Shown here: positions 9,246-17,693 of the stretch, piece after piece
Layout of the letters: every line of letters begins with the position of its first letter
Numbering within the stretch: position 1 is the stretch's first letter
Notes under the pieces: model-generated
What the model was told of the DNA's origin: nothing
Databases searched by the model: none
The model's input: the letters and a program-made list of their open reading frames with translations, nothing else
Source of the DNA: UBA11346 sp038203025
GTDB taxonomy: Bacteria > Planctomycetota > UBA11346
Direction: 5' to 3'
Assembly: GCA_038203025.1 (NCBI GenBank)
Contig: JBBREK010000003.1
Location: forward strand, 1-48,962
DNA: 48,962 nt
Translations under genes and position numbers: made by a program

Positions 9246-11273
9246 TCAGAAGGCGAAGCCGACCGTCAGATTGAGCACCCAGCGCCGCGCGCTGCCGAAG
9301 GTCTCCCCTGGTGGATAGGCAGCATCGAAGCGGATCGGACCAACTGGCGTGCGATAACGCAACCCGGCCCCGACGCCCTCGCCCCACGGTTCGCCGAGCC
9401 GCCACGGCGAGCGGTCTACCGAGCCGACATCGTAAAACGTGGCCACCTCGATCTCGCGATGCTCGGGCAGCAGGCGCCAGCGCAGCTCCAGGTTGACCAC
9501 GGCACTGGTCAGGCCGCCGCGCGACGCACCGCCATCCGAACGCGGACCGAGTTCGTCCTGGGCGAACGAGCGCACCGTATTGCTGCCACCCAGGAACAAT
9601 CGCTCGCCAATGGGCAAGTCCTCGACAACGCCCGGTTTCCTGGTCGTGCCCAGGCCACGCGCGGTGCAGACCAGCCAATCGGCCGGCGACCAGGCCCCAC
9701 TCCATTCCCCGCTGAATTCGGCGTAGTCGATGGTTGCGCCGAGTGGGATCGCGCTCCACGCCATGCCGACGCGGGTGCGCGTGCCATCCTCGGGATCGAA
9801 GGTCCGCGGGGCCCGGGTGTCGCGGCTCAATTCCGCACTGAGCGTGCTGGTGGTATACAGGAGCTCGGTGTCCTCGTTGCCCTCGGTGGCCTCGATGCGG
9901 TAGTTCTGGGAACGCGAGAAACGGTAGCCGAGACGATGCTCCCACGCCGCCGGATCGATGGCCGGCCGGAAGCGCTGTGCATAGGTCAACCCGGCCGACG
10001 CCTCGCGGGTGGCATACGACGGCTCTTGCCGTTGCTGCAGGACGACATCCAAACCGATGCGCCGGCCCGGCCCGAGTATGAACGGATCGACCAGCGCACT
10101 GTTCCAGGCCCAGCCGACGGTGCTGACGTCGACGCCGGTCGACGCCTGCAGCCCCCTGCCGAGGGCGTGGTCATCGGCATAGGCCACGCCGCCCCGCCAA
10201 CGTTCATAGGTACCGTAGCCGACGGAGATATCGACGTGCTGGGCGGGTAGCTCCTGCAACCGCACCTCGACGTCATCCGGCACCGTGCCATCCGCCTGCG
10301 CCGTGCCTGCAGTGGGTACGACCTCGGCCCGGCGGTACAGGCCTGTACTCAACAGCGAACTGATCGACCTGTCCATGTCCTGCTGGGCCAGCGGCAGATC
10401 CGGCAGCAATCCCACCAGGCGGTCATGCACGAAGGACGGGGCACTACGTCGGCCGCCACGCACCGCGATGGTCCGCAGCATGTGCACGGGACCAGGCTGC
10501 ACGGCATAGCGCAGATGCAGCTCCCCCGGTTCCGTGCCTGGCTGCCGGTGGATCTCCACCGTTGCGTCGAGGTGGCCACGGTCGAGCAGCAGGCCGCGCA
10601 GCCTAACCGCGGTGACGGCCGGGGTGCGCGGTTGGCAGATCGTTCCTGGGGGATCGAGCAGTGCCGCCAGTCCTGGCTCCAGATCCTTCCAGCGTCCGGC
10701 CGGATCCCCATCTGGGACCAGCTCCAGCTCGGACCGGCTGATGCGAAAGCACGGTCCAGCCTGCACCTTGTAGTGCAGATCGACGCGGGTGCGCCTGGAG
10801 TTCCAGGTGATCACCGGTGCTGCGACCGTGGCCTGCAGGTGTCCGGCGGTCCGCAGCGCGCGGAGCATAGCGGAACGGCCCGTCGCCGCCGTTCCGCTAG
10901 TGTACCACGGACCGAGTGCGGCGTCAGCGATCAGCGCCGCCTCGGCAAGACCCAGGTCGCCGCCGCAAGTGACGTCACCGAGACTGACGCGCGGACCGGC
11001 GACGATGCGGAAGGTCGGCGGGTGACCAGGAAGCGGTGTGACATCGGCATCCGGGTACCCCTCCCGGTCGTACCTGGCACGCATGGCTTCTGCAGCATCG
11101 ATCAGATCGGTCTGCTGCCCATCCTGCCCGGCGTAGGCGTTGAGCGGGCGTCTTGCCTCGATCAGCAGAGCCTTTTCGGGCACCTCGGATTCGCCCTCAA
11201 TGCGGGCGTTCGGGGTGCAACCGACGCCTAGCCAGACGAGCAGCGCCAGGACCGCGAGTCGCAGCGGCGTCAT
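9246..11273 (-). CDS. TamA/BamA-family outer-membrane assembly protein with lipoprotein-type signal
   Basis: Omp85-superfamily protein of 675 residues. The N-terminal half is POTRA-like. The C-terminal half is a 16-strand-type barrel with the family signatures GGSNTVRSFAQDELGP (the loop-6 VRGF position, here VRSF), GVGAGLRYRTPVGPIRFD and a final strand ending in Phe (TVGFAF). Such proteins insert or translocate envelope proteins. The predicted signal LAVLALLVWLGVGC satisfies the usual lipobox rule with Cys19, which is unusual for a barrel protein. The ATG at 11273 overlaps the tamB stop by four bases (ATGA). The partnership with TamB upstream makes TamA the best reading. Tail codons run against the convergent 6262-9075 gene after 170 bp. 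Confidence 0.85.
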   Translation of the reverse strand: MTPLRLAVLALLVWLGVGCTPNARIEGESEVPEKALLIEARRPLNAYAGQDGQQTDLIDAAEAMRARYDREGYPDADVTPLPGHPPTFRIVAGPRVSLGDVTCGGDLGLAEAALIADAALGPWYTSGTAATGRSAMLRALRTAGHLQATVAAPVITWNSRRTRVDLHYKVQAGPCFRISRSELELVPDGDPAGRWKDLEPGLAALLDPPGTICQPRTPAVTAVRLRGLLLDRGHLDATVEIHRQPGTEPGELHLRYAVQPGPVHMLRTIAVRGGRRSAPSFVHDRLVGLLPDLPLAQQDMDRSISSLLSTGLYRRAEVVPTAGTAQADGTVPDDVEVRLQELPAQHVDISVGYGTYERWRGGVAYADDHALGRGLQASTGVDVSTVGWAWNSALVDPFILGPGRRIGLDVVLQQRQEPSYATREASAGLTYAQRFRPAIDPAAWEHRLGYRFSRSQNYRIEATEGNEDTELLYTTSTLSAELSRDTRAPRTFDPEDGTRTRVGMAWSAIPLGATIDYAEFSGEWSGAWSPADWLVCTARGLGTTRKPGVVEDLPIGERLFLGGSNTVRSFAQDELGPRSDGGASRGGLTSAVVNLELRWRLLPEHREIEVATFYDVGSVDRSPWRLGEPWGEGVGAGLRYRTPVGPIRFDAAYPPGETFGSARRWVLNLTVGFAF

Positions 11274-13882
11274 GGCGGATCCTCGCCGCCCCAATAGAAG
11301 CGGAAGAGGATGCCGGCGTTGTACTGGTCGTAGCGGTCGCGCTCGCCAAAGAGAAGCACCGCCTGGGTCGAACCAGGCTCGGTCAGCTCGACTTCGGTTT
11401 CGATGGTGTCGCGCCCCTGCGTGGTGAGCTCGCGACCCCACTCGACCGTGACCCGCTCGGTCAGGGAGGGTGCGCCGTCCGGGTCGGCATCGGCATCCCA
11501 GGTACGCCAGGCCTCCTGACCGAGCCAGGCGCCGACCCGGCCGAGGGCAGCCTTCTGCCCGTTGGGGTCCTGCAGTTCACGCGGAGTGCTGCCGGTGGTG
11601 AGCAGCAGCATGGCCTCCTGCTCGTCCAGGCCGCTGCCAGTGACGTTGACCGTCGGATGCGCCAGCGGACCGCTCACCCGCACCTGGACATCGTACTGCC
11701 GGACCCTGGCGCCAGCGCTGACGGCGAGCTGCGGCTGGAACGGGTTGTCGGTCGGGAAGATCAGCTCGCCATGGCTCACCCGCAGGGTGCTGAACGGCAG
11801 GGTCGCGACAGCTTTGCGCAAGGCGACGCGCCCTCTAGGGGCAGGTGCCGCACCGGTGCCGCCAAGCCGCAGATCGAGGTCGCACATACCGCGGCCCCAG
11901 CGCGTCACCACCCTGACACCGGCATCCGGGTCGCTATCGGACACCACGCGGGATCCGATCCGAACATCGAAGCGCATCTGCGACCATGGCGGATCGGGCA
12001 GCTCGAAGAGCAGGAGACGTTCCTCCACCAGTCCGTCCGCGCCCTCGCCGCCGGAGAGCTGCAGCTCGGGGGTGAACAGCGCGTTCCCGACGACGACCGA
12101 GCCGCTGAGTTGCGGCCGGGCCAAGTCGCCCTCCAGGCGCAGGTCGAGGTCGGCCCGCACCCGTGCGTCGGGTCGCTGCAGCAGCAGCAGGTTGTCGCCC
12201 CGGCACGACAGCGACACCTGCCGAGCGCCATCGACGTCGGTGACCCGGCCTGAGATCTCGACCGCCGCCCCGCCGAGTTCGCCAATCAGACTGTCGATAG
12301 ATAGAATCCCCGGGCTCAGGGTCAACCGCGCCCGTCCGGCGGCGAAGACCGGAACGTCCGGGGAGAATTTCACTTCCAGCCGATCCGCCTGCAGGCTGCC
12401 CGACCAGGTCGGCGCTTCAATCCGCCCGCCAATGCTAACCAGTCCTGAGACATCCCCGGTCAGATGGCGTACGACATCTGCACCAGGCAGCTTGGCGACA
12501 TGCAGACGGTCCAGCCGGACCTCACCCGCAATCGTCCCGTCCTCCAAGCGGCGTGCCGCCACCGCGACGGTCCCGTCAGCCACCCGGATCGGCCGCGCCA
12601 GGAGCCGCACCGTATCGGCCGGCGAACGTGCGACAGGTGCCGGCGAGGCCTCGCCGAGCGAAAACGCAAGTCCGGCCCAGGTCGCCTCCAGCGCGTGCAG
12701 GGTGATGTCGCCATCCGCCATTCGCGCCTCCAGTCGTAGCGGCGCGCAGGTCTGCCCGGCCAGCACGAGGTTCTGGCCGGTGACGGCAAGTGAGAGATCG
12801 GCATCACGCCAATGGTGCGGATCGAGCGGCAGGTGTCCGCTCAGCGACGCTTGCACCAGTCCAACCAGCGCTGGCATGCCGGGAAGGCTTCGCCGCATGG
12901 CCGGCAGGTCGGCAGCGAACTCCGCCACGAGGTCGTCGCAACGCCAGGGATCGGGCCGGATGGTAGCCGACGCCTGCATCGACACGCCGGCGCCGGACAC
13001 GCGCAGCGAGCGCATGGCCCAGCCGTCGTCGGTCCGATCGAGGACGGCGTCGACTGGCAGCGGACCGGACGCGGCCGGCAGGCCGAGGACCAGGGCTATA
13101 TCCACCCCCTGCAGGCTCAGATTGGTGGCGGTTGGGGAAATCTGCACCCGCCAGGAACCCCCGCCCAGACTGCCTGAAGCTGCAAGCCCCAGCGCAGCCG
13201 GATCCACGGTCAGCTCAAGCTGCTCCCAGCGCAGCGCTGCGTGCAGGCCGGGCACGGCGAGCAGCACGGGGTCCTCCAGCCGAAGGGTGTCCGGTGCGGT
13301 CCGCACCAGGACGATCCGGGGTAGCCGCATTGAACGGTCGCCCAACGCGATGCGAGTCACCTCCAGCTCTAGCCGGTCCCCATGCACCGCCAGGACGACC
13401 CCATCCAATTGCAGCACCTCGTCTGCGAGGTGGAGGACGACTTGTCCGTCGACCTGCAGCTCGGGTAGCACTGCTGGCAGGGTCGGCAACGATCCGGCCT
13501 GGCCCGCTTCCGCTGACTCGCCAGATGCGTCTCCGAGCTGAGCTTCGACACGCAGGCCCGCGATCGACACCCGTCGCAAGGCGGTGACGTCACCACGCAG
13601 CAGACGGAGTCCGTACAGGGCCTCGATCCGCTGCGCGGTCAGGCTCCACCGCTCGGCCGCGATGGACACGTCGGAGAAGCGCGCATCGCCAAACCAACCG
13701 CCGGAGGCTGCGCCGATCGAGGCCTGCCCACCAACGGCGTCCCCGATCGCATTGGCTACGACCCGGGCGACGATCGGTCCGAGCAGAAGACTACGCACCA
13801 GCCACAGTCCGAGCAGGACCAACAGCACCAGCGCCAGGGCGAACCATCGGCGTCTGCGCTGGGATTTCGGTGCTGGCGGCAT
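11270..13882 (-). CDS. tamB: TamB-like translocation and assembly module protein
   Basis: AsmA/TamB-type inner-membrane-anchored periplasmic protein, 870 residues, that would span the periplasm and partner the downstream TamA-like barrel in envelope assembly or lipid transport. The N terminus is basic (KSQRRRR), followed by a membrane helix (FALALVLLVLLGLWLV, about 14-29). The body is repetitive beta-rich sequence (for example the 'S.RVTDVDGARQVSLSC' type strands). The C-terminal domain has the family features: GELIFPTDNPFQPQLAVSA, the run VTGSGLDEQEAMLLLTTGS and a closing FRFYW. E. coli TamB is about 1259 residues, so this one is short. It overlaps tamA by four bases. Confidence 0.87.
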   Translation of the reverse strand: MPPAPKSQRRRRWFALALVLLVLLGLWLVRSLLLGPIVARVVANAIGDAVGGQASIGAASGGWFGDARFSDVSIAAERWSLTAQRIEALYGLRLLRGDVTALRRVSIAGLRVEAQLGDASGESAEAGQAGSLPTLPAVLPELQVDGQVVLHLADEVLQLDGVVLAVHGDRLELEVTRIALGDRSMRLPRIVLVRTAPDTLRLEDPVLLAVPGLHAALRWEQLELTVDPAALGLAASGSLGGGSWRVQISPTATNLSLQGVDIALVLGLPAASGPLPVDAVLDRTDDGWAMRSLRVSGAGVSMQASATIRPDPWRCDDLVAEFAADLPAMRRSLPGMPALVGLVQASLSGHLPLDPHHWRDADLSLAVTGQNLVLAGQTCAPLRLEARMADGDITLHALEATWAGLAFSLGEASPAPVARSPADTVRLLARPIRVADGTVAVAARRLEDGTIAGEVRLDRLHVAKLPGADVVRHLTGDVSGLVSIGGRIEAPTWSGSLQADRLEVKFSPDVPVFAAGRARLTLSPGILSIDSLIGELGGAAVEISGRVTDVDGARQVSLSCRGDNLLLLQRPDARVRADLDLRLEGDLARPQLSGSVVVGNALFTPELQLSGGEGADGLVEERLLLFELPDPPWSQMRFDVRIGSRVVSDSDPDAGVRVVTRWGRGMCDLDLRLGGTGAAPAPRGRVALRKAVATLPFSTLRVSHGELIFPTDNPFQPQLAVSAGARVRQYDVQVRVSGPLAHPTVNVTGSGLDEQEAMLLLTTGSTPRELQDPNGQKAALGRVGAWLGQEAWRTWDADADPDGAPSLTERVTVEWGRELTTQGRDTIETEVELTEPGSTQAVLLFGERDRYDQYNAGILFRFYWGGEDPP

Positions 13883-14000
13883 CTCTACACGATGATGGTC
13901 AGCCAGGGGGATGACGCCACCGACGAACCGGACAAGGCTCAGAGCGTGGCGAATATCTCAGCTAGCGTGGTAAGTCAGAAATCATGGCCATATCTTCATC

Positions 14001-14094
14001 AAGGCGGAAGTAGGAAGGCGGAAGGAATGCCCGCAGGCGTTGGATACGGCGTGCGCAGCGCGCAGCGATTCTTCCGCCTTCCTACTTCTGCCTT
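14001..14094. repeat. Long inverted repeat (24-bp arms, 46-nt loop)
   Basis: The arm at 14001-14024 (AAGGCGGAAG, TAGGAAGGCG, GAAG) is the reverse complement of 14071-14094 except for one position that would form a G-U pair in RNA. The loop is 46 nt and contains further short self-complementary pieces. It sits in the 220-bp space between the permease stop and tamB on the minus strand and ends eight bases from the permease stop. It is a strong candidate transcript-processing or termination element and resembles the 32552-32656 repeat in layout. The rest of 13883-14102 shows no gene. Confidence 0.8.
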
Positions 14095-14102
14095 TCGAAT
14101 AC

Positions 14103-15410
14103 TCAGGTCTCTGCCCCAGCCCAGGTGCGCAGCCGTGGCATGATCTCGACCACCAAGACGATCTTCAGGCAGGCCGCCACCGGCACGGCCAGCAGCATGC
14201 CGTAGAGTCCCGCCAGGCTGCCGCCTGCCAGGACCGCCAACATGATCAGCACCGGATGCAGATCGGTGGCCTTGCCCTGGATGAGCGGGTTGAGCACGTA
14301 GTCCTCAAGGATCTGCGCGATGAAGTTGACGGCCAGAGGCAGCACCAGCACCAGCCACCACGTGATCGTGGTACCGCCATCGGGCAGCTTGGTGACGTAC
14401 CAGCCGCCCTGACCGGGATCAGCCATCAGGCTGAGGGTCAACAGCAGCCAGGCCACTGGCAGGCCGGCCGCCGCGAGGTAGGGGACGATGCTGCAGGCCC
14501 CGACCACCAAGCCGAGGACCAATCCATACGGCACCCCGACGATGGTCCAGCCAACGGCGTAGATAACGCCGACGAGCGCGGCGACGGTGAAGCGGCCACG
14601 CATGAAGGAACTGACCGTCGAGTCCATGCGTGTGACCAGGGGCAGGACGCGCTCGCGGGCGCGGTTGGGTATAAGCGAGCAGCCCAGTTCCTGCAGCTCG
14701 GGCCAGCGCAACATGCACGAGACGGCGGTGAACAAGGCGATGACGATGAACAGTCCGACTGAAAAGGTGGTACCGAACACTGCTGCCGCCCCGGTCCATA
14801 GCGCGCCCGCTGCAGCCTTCACCCGCGCGACCAGATCGCTGGACTTGGCCGGCGACCCCGAGCGGGCCAGTTCCTCGCGGACCAGCTGGCGCACACGTTC
14901 TTCGTCGAGTCCGCCGGACGCCGCCGGTGGCGGATCGGCGGGCGGAGAGGCGCTGAGCTTCTCCGCTGGGCCGCTTAGACCCAGGCCAGACAATAGACCA
15001 CTCAACTCGGCGGCACGCTTGCGCAGCCACGCCGGACTGTCCGGAGATGCGATCCAGGTCTGCGCGCTGGCGAGGTAGCGTCCGCTGTTTCCGGCCAGGT
15101 TCACCGCCTGGTGGACCAGCGGCGGAATCACCAGCACCAGCAGCAGCACCCCGGCGACGAATACTGAGGCGGCCAACGCCAGCACGGCGCGCGGGCGCGT
15201 CATGCCCTTGAACCGCCGGCACAGCAGGGCGATGGCCGGCTCGAACAGATAGGCCAGGGCCAGGCCGAAGAGCAGCGGGGCGGTGATGAAGCTGAGTCGC
15301 GCCCCAAGCCAGAGCACAGCGAGGATGCCGACGATCACACAGACATCGCGCAGGGCCTGGAACTCCCAGATGCGCCGTTGGTGCAGCGGTGGTTCGGGCT
15401 CGTCGTTCAT
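14103..15410 (-). CDS. AI-2E family transporter (PerM/YdiK-like permease)
   Basis: Integral membrane protein of 435 residues with about seven to eight hydrophobic helices: two near the N terminus (about 20-60), one near 75-97, a soluble helical insert (about 115-215) and a C-terminal bundle. The segment YGLVLGLVVGACSIVPYLAA and the late ILEDYVLNPLIQGKATDLHP followed by GLYGMLLAVPVAACLKIVL are hallmarks of the AI-2E transporter family. Substrates of this family range from signalling molecules to ions, so none is assigned. The ATG at 15410 overlaps the pfk stop (ATGA) and was preferred to the in-frame ATG at 15455 for that reason. Confidence 0.88.
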   Translation of the reverse strand: MNDEPEPPLHQRRIWEFQALRDVCVIVGILAVLWLGARLSFITAPLLFGLALAYLFEPAIALLCRRFKGMTRPRAVLALAASVFVAGVLLLVLVIPPLVHQAVNLAGNSGRYLASAQTWIASPDSPAWLRKRAAELSGLLSGLGLSGPAEKLSASPPADPPPAASGGLDEERVRQLVREELARSGSPAKSSDLVARVKAAAGALWTGAAAVFGTTFSVGLFIVIALFTAVSCMLRWPELQELGCSLIPNRARERVLPLVTRMDSTVSSFMRGRFTVAALVGVIYAVGWTIVGVPYGLVLGLVVGACSIVPYLAAAGLPVAWLLLTLSLMADPGQGGWYVTKLPDGGTTITWWLVLVLPLAVNFIAQILEDYVLNPLIQGKATDLHPVLIMLAVLAGGSLAGLYGMLLAVPVAACLKIVLVVEIMPRLRTWAGAET

Positions 15411-16702
15411 CCGGTCAGCGGTCCCTGGCCGGTCGTCTCCAGGACGGTACGCCACAGTTCGCCAGTCGGTTCGACCTGCTTGCGGCCCTGCACCGCGATC
15501 GGGATTGGCACCTGTGTAAGCTGGCCGTTCCAGCTGCCAACGATCATGTCGGTGCGGCCGCTCATCGCGGCATGCACGGCAGCGTGTCCCAGTTCGGTGC
15601 AGAACACCTGGTCGGCTGCGTTGGCCGGCGCGGCACGGATGATGTAGCTGGGATCGATGTACTTGATCGCGCAGTCCACACCTACGTCCCTCAGGTGGGC
15701 GCCGATGCGTTCCTTGAGAAACAGGCCGATATCCTGGTGCAGCTTGTTGCCCGAAGCGTCGTGCTTGTCGTCGGCCCGCGGCATCAGTTCCTGGCCGGCG
15801 CCTTCGGCGACGACGATGACGGCGTGGCCGCGCTTGGGCAGGCGACGTTCGAGATTGGCGAGCAGACCGCCCCCACCATCAAGGGCGAACGGCACCTCTG
15901 GCACCAGGCAGAAGTTGACGTCGGCGGCGGCGATCGAGGCGGCGGCGGCGATGAAGCCGGAATCGCGGCCCATCAGCTTGACCAGGCCGATGCCGTTGAT
16001 CGCGCTTTCGGCCTCGGTGTTGGCGGCGGTGATGGCGTCGCGGGCGATGCCCACCGCAGTTTCGAAGCCGAAGGTCTTCTGCACCCAGCTGATGTCGTTG
16101 TCGATGGTCTTGGGCACGCCGATCACGCCGATGTGCAGGCCGCGCTTGGCGATCTCCTCGTGGATGGCGTGCGAGCCACGCTGGGTGCCGTCGCCACCGA
16201 TGCAGAACAGCATGTCGATGGAGTAGGCCTGCAACGTGTCGACGATGGCCCGCACATCGGGCTGGATGCGGGCGCTGCCCAGCACCGAACCGCCGGTACG
16301 CGCGATCGCCTTCATGTGGTCGCGCACCAGCGGCCGGATCCCGGCGCTGCGCTCGGGCATCAGGCCGGCGTAGCCGTTGGGGATGCCAAGGATGCGGCCG
16401 ACCCCGTAATGGTGGTGCAGGCTCATGAACACGGCGCTGATCACCGCGTTAAGGCCGGGACACAGCCCACCGCTGGTGAGGATGGCAGCGGTGGTTGCTG
16501 GCGGATCAAAGGCTATCAATTCGCGCGGACCGGCGCGCTCGAAGGCACAGGTGCGATCGCCGTCTGGGGAGACATCGACCAGCACCCGCGCGTCGTCGCG
16601 GGTATAGACGATGCTTGGCCCCTGGCCGCGACCGGCGTGGCGGTGGGTCGTCGCCAGAGTCGCTGGTCGGACGCGCTGCACGGAAAAGCCGGCGGGATCC
16701 AT
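15407..16702 (-). CDS. ATP-dependent 6-phosphofructokinase, plant/trypanosome type
   Basis: Glycolytic enzyme phosphorylating fructose 6-phosphate. The 431-residue product shows ILTSGGLCPGLNAVI at 74-88, GGDGTQRG at 169-176, GVPKTIDNDISW at 195-206 and KLMGRDSGFIA. Gly at the third position of GGDG is the usual sign for ATP rather than pyrophosphate as donor, while Lys in PKTIDND is normally seen in pyrophosphate enzymes. This mixed pattern is known from the ATP-using group that includes trypanosomatid and plant kinases, which the flanking sequence also resembles. It is longer than the 320-residue E. coli PfkA, with an N-terminal extension as in that group. It starts three bases after the ppk2 stop. 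Confidence 0.88.
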   Translation of the reverse strand: MDPAGFSVQRVRPATLATTHRHAGRGQGPSIVYTRDDARVLVDVSPDGDRTCAFERAGPRELIAFDPPATTAAILTSGGLCPGLNAVISAVFMSLHHHYGVGRILGIPNGYAGLMPERSAGIRPLVRDHMKAIARTGGSVLGSARIQPDVRAIVDTLQAYSIDMLFCIGGDGTQRGSHAIHEEIAKRGLHIGVIGVPKTIDNDISWVQKTFGFETAVGIARDAITAANTEAESAINGIGLVKLMGRDSGFIAAAASIAAADVNFCLVPEVPFALDGGGGLLANLERRLPKRGHAVIVVAEGAGQELMPRADDKHDASGNKLHQDIGLFLKERIGAHLRDVGVDCAIKYIDPSYIIRAAPANAADQVFCTELGHAAVHAAMSGRTDMIVGSWNGQLTQVPIPIAVQGRKQVEPTGELWRTVLETTGQGPLTG

Positions 16703-16705
16703 GGT

Positions 16706-17608
16706 TCAGTCCTTCTTTTTTTTGCTGCCCTTCTCCGCATCCAGCATCTTGCGTGCAATCTCCAACTGCGACTTCTGCTCCGTCGACACGGTCGGATAGG
16801 CAAGGTCAAGCGACTCCAGCGTCTCGATGATCGCCGAGGCGACGACCAGGCGGCTGAACCACTTATGGTCGGCCGGCACCACGAACCACGGGTTCTCCTT
16901 GGTCGAGGTCGCGGCGATGAGGTCCTGGTAGGCATCCTGGTAGGCGTCCCAGTGCTGGCGCTCGGCGACGTCGCTGGAGCTGAACTTCCAGTTGCGATCG
17001 GGATCGTCGAGCCGCTTCATGAAGCGCTGCTTCTGCTCGTCCTTGGACACGTTGAGGAAGAACTTACGCACGATGGTGCCGTTACGCGCCAGGTGCTGCT
17101 CGAAGTCGACGATCGACTCATAGCGATGATCCCACACATGCTTACCGGTCAGGCTCTCGGGCATGCTCTGCTTGCTGAGAAATTCGGGATGCACCTTCAC
17201 CACCAGCACCTCCTCATAGTAGCTGCGGTTAAAGATGCCGATGCGACCGCGTTCGGGCAGGCACCTGGTGGTGCGCCAGAGGAAGTCATGATCGAGTTCC
17301 TCGGCCGACGGGCCCTTGAAGGAGTAGACTTGGCAGCCCTGCGGGTTCACCCCGGACATGACGTGCTTGATGGTGCCGTCCTTGCCGGCCGCATCCATCG
17401 CCTGGAAGATCAGCAACAGCGACCAGCGGTTGTCGGCATAGAACTTGTCCTGCAGCTGGGCCAGGCGCTCGACGCCTTCGGCCAACTGAGCCTCGGCCTG
17501 ATCCTTTTCGTCGAAACCATTGGTGTCGGACGGATCCCAGTCCTTGAGCTTGAAGCCCTTGCCCTTGGTGATGCGGAAGCGGTCAGCGAGGACGTCGGTC
17601 TTGGACAT
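16706..17608 (-). CDS. ppk2: Polyphosphate kinase 2
   Basis: Phosphotransferase that moves phosphate between polyphosphate and nucleotides. The 300-residue, single-domain product has the PPK2 Walker A motif in QAMDAAGKDGTIKHVMSGVN (about 69-88), the lid region KGPSAEELDHDFLWR, and Walker B region IGIFNRSYYEEVLVV at 123-137. The DxAGKDG form with Gly-Val-Asn-Pro-Gln-Gly behind it resembles the class III enzymes able to use AMP and ADP, but class assignment is an inference. The start at 17608 has GAAGGTG upstream; the longer open frame runs into the divergent tetR. It is the first gene of ppk2-pfk-permease. A Lys-rich tail (GSKKKKD) ends the protein. Confidence 0.92.
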   Translation of the reverse strand: MSKTDVLADRFRITKGKGFKLKDWDPSDTNGFDEKDQAEAQLAEGVERLAQLQDKFYADNRWSLLLIFQAMDAAGKDGTIKHVMSGVNPQGCQVYSFKGPSAEELDHDFLWRTTRCLPERGRIGIFNRSYYEEVLVVKVHPEFLSKQSMPESLTGKHVWDHRYESIVDFEQHLARNGTIVRKFFLNVSKDEQKQRFMKRLDDPDRNWKFSSSDVAERQHWDAYQDAYQDLIAATSTKENPWFVVPADHKWFSRLVVASAIIETLESLDLAYPTVSTEQKSQLEIARKMLDAEKGSKKKKD

Positions 17609-17659
17609 GGCGGCACCTTCGCTGACCGCACCTGTGGGGCAAGCCGACCAGCTCATCGC

Positions 17660-17686
17660 TTGACTGAACGTTCGTTCAGTTATTCT
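17660..17686 (+). promoter_or_regulatory. tetR promoter with overlapping TetR-type operator
   Basis: TTGACT at 17660-17665 and TATTCT at 17681-17686 form a promoter-like pair with a 15-bp spacer. The perfect palindrome ACTGAAC-GTTC-GTTCAGT (17663-17680) fills that spacer, the usual design for TetR autorepression. The -10 box ends only seven bases before the tetR ATG and no Shine-Dalgarno sequence is visible, so the tetR message may be leaderless. The same site lies 55 bp from the ppk2 start and could affect that gene too. Confidence 0.7.
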
Positions 17687-17693
17687 GTCAGCT

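Noticed and set aside
11562..13541. A 659-codon plus-strand open frame antisense to tamB
   Set aside because: Composition is Ser/Arg/Pro-rich as expected for an antisense shadow; tamB on the other strand has family motifs.
13892..14143. An 83-codon plus-strand open frame in the permease-tamB gap
   Set aside because: It runs through the long inverted repeat and has no ribosome-binding site or motif.
15407..16702. Pyrophosphate-dependent phosphofructokinase
   Set aside because: PKTIDND alone would suggest it, but GGDGT with Gly argues for ATP as donor.
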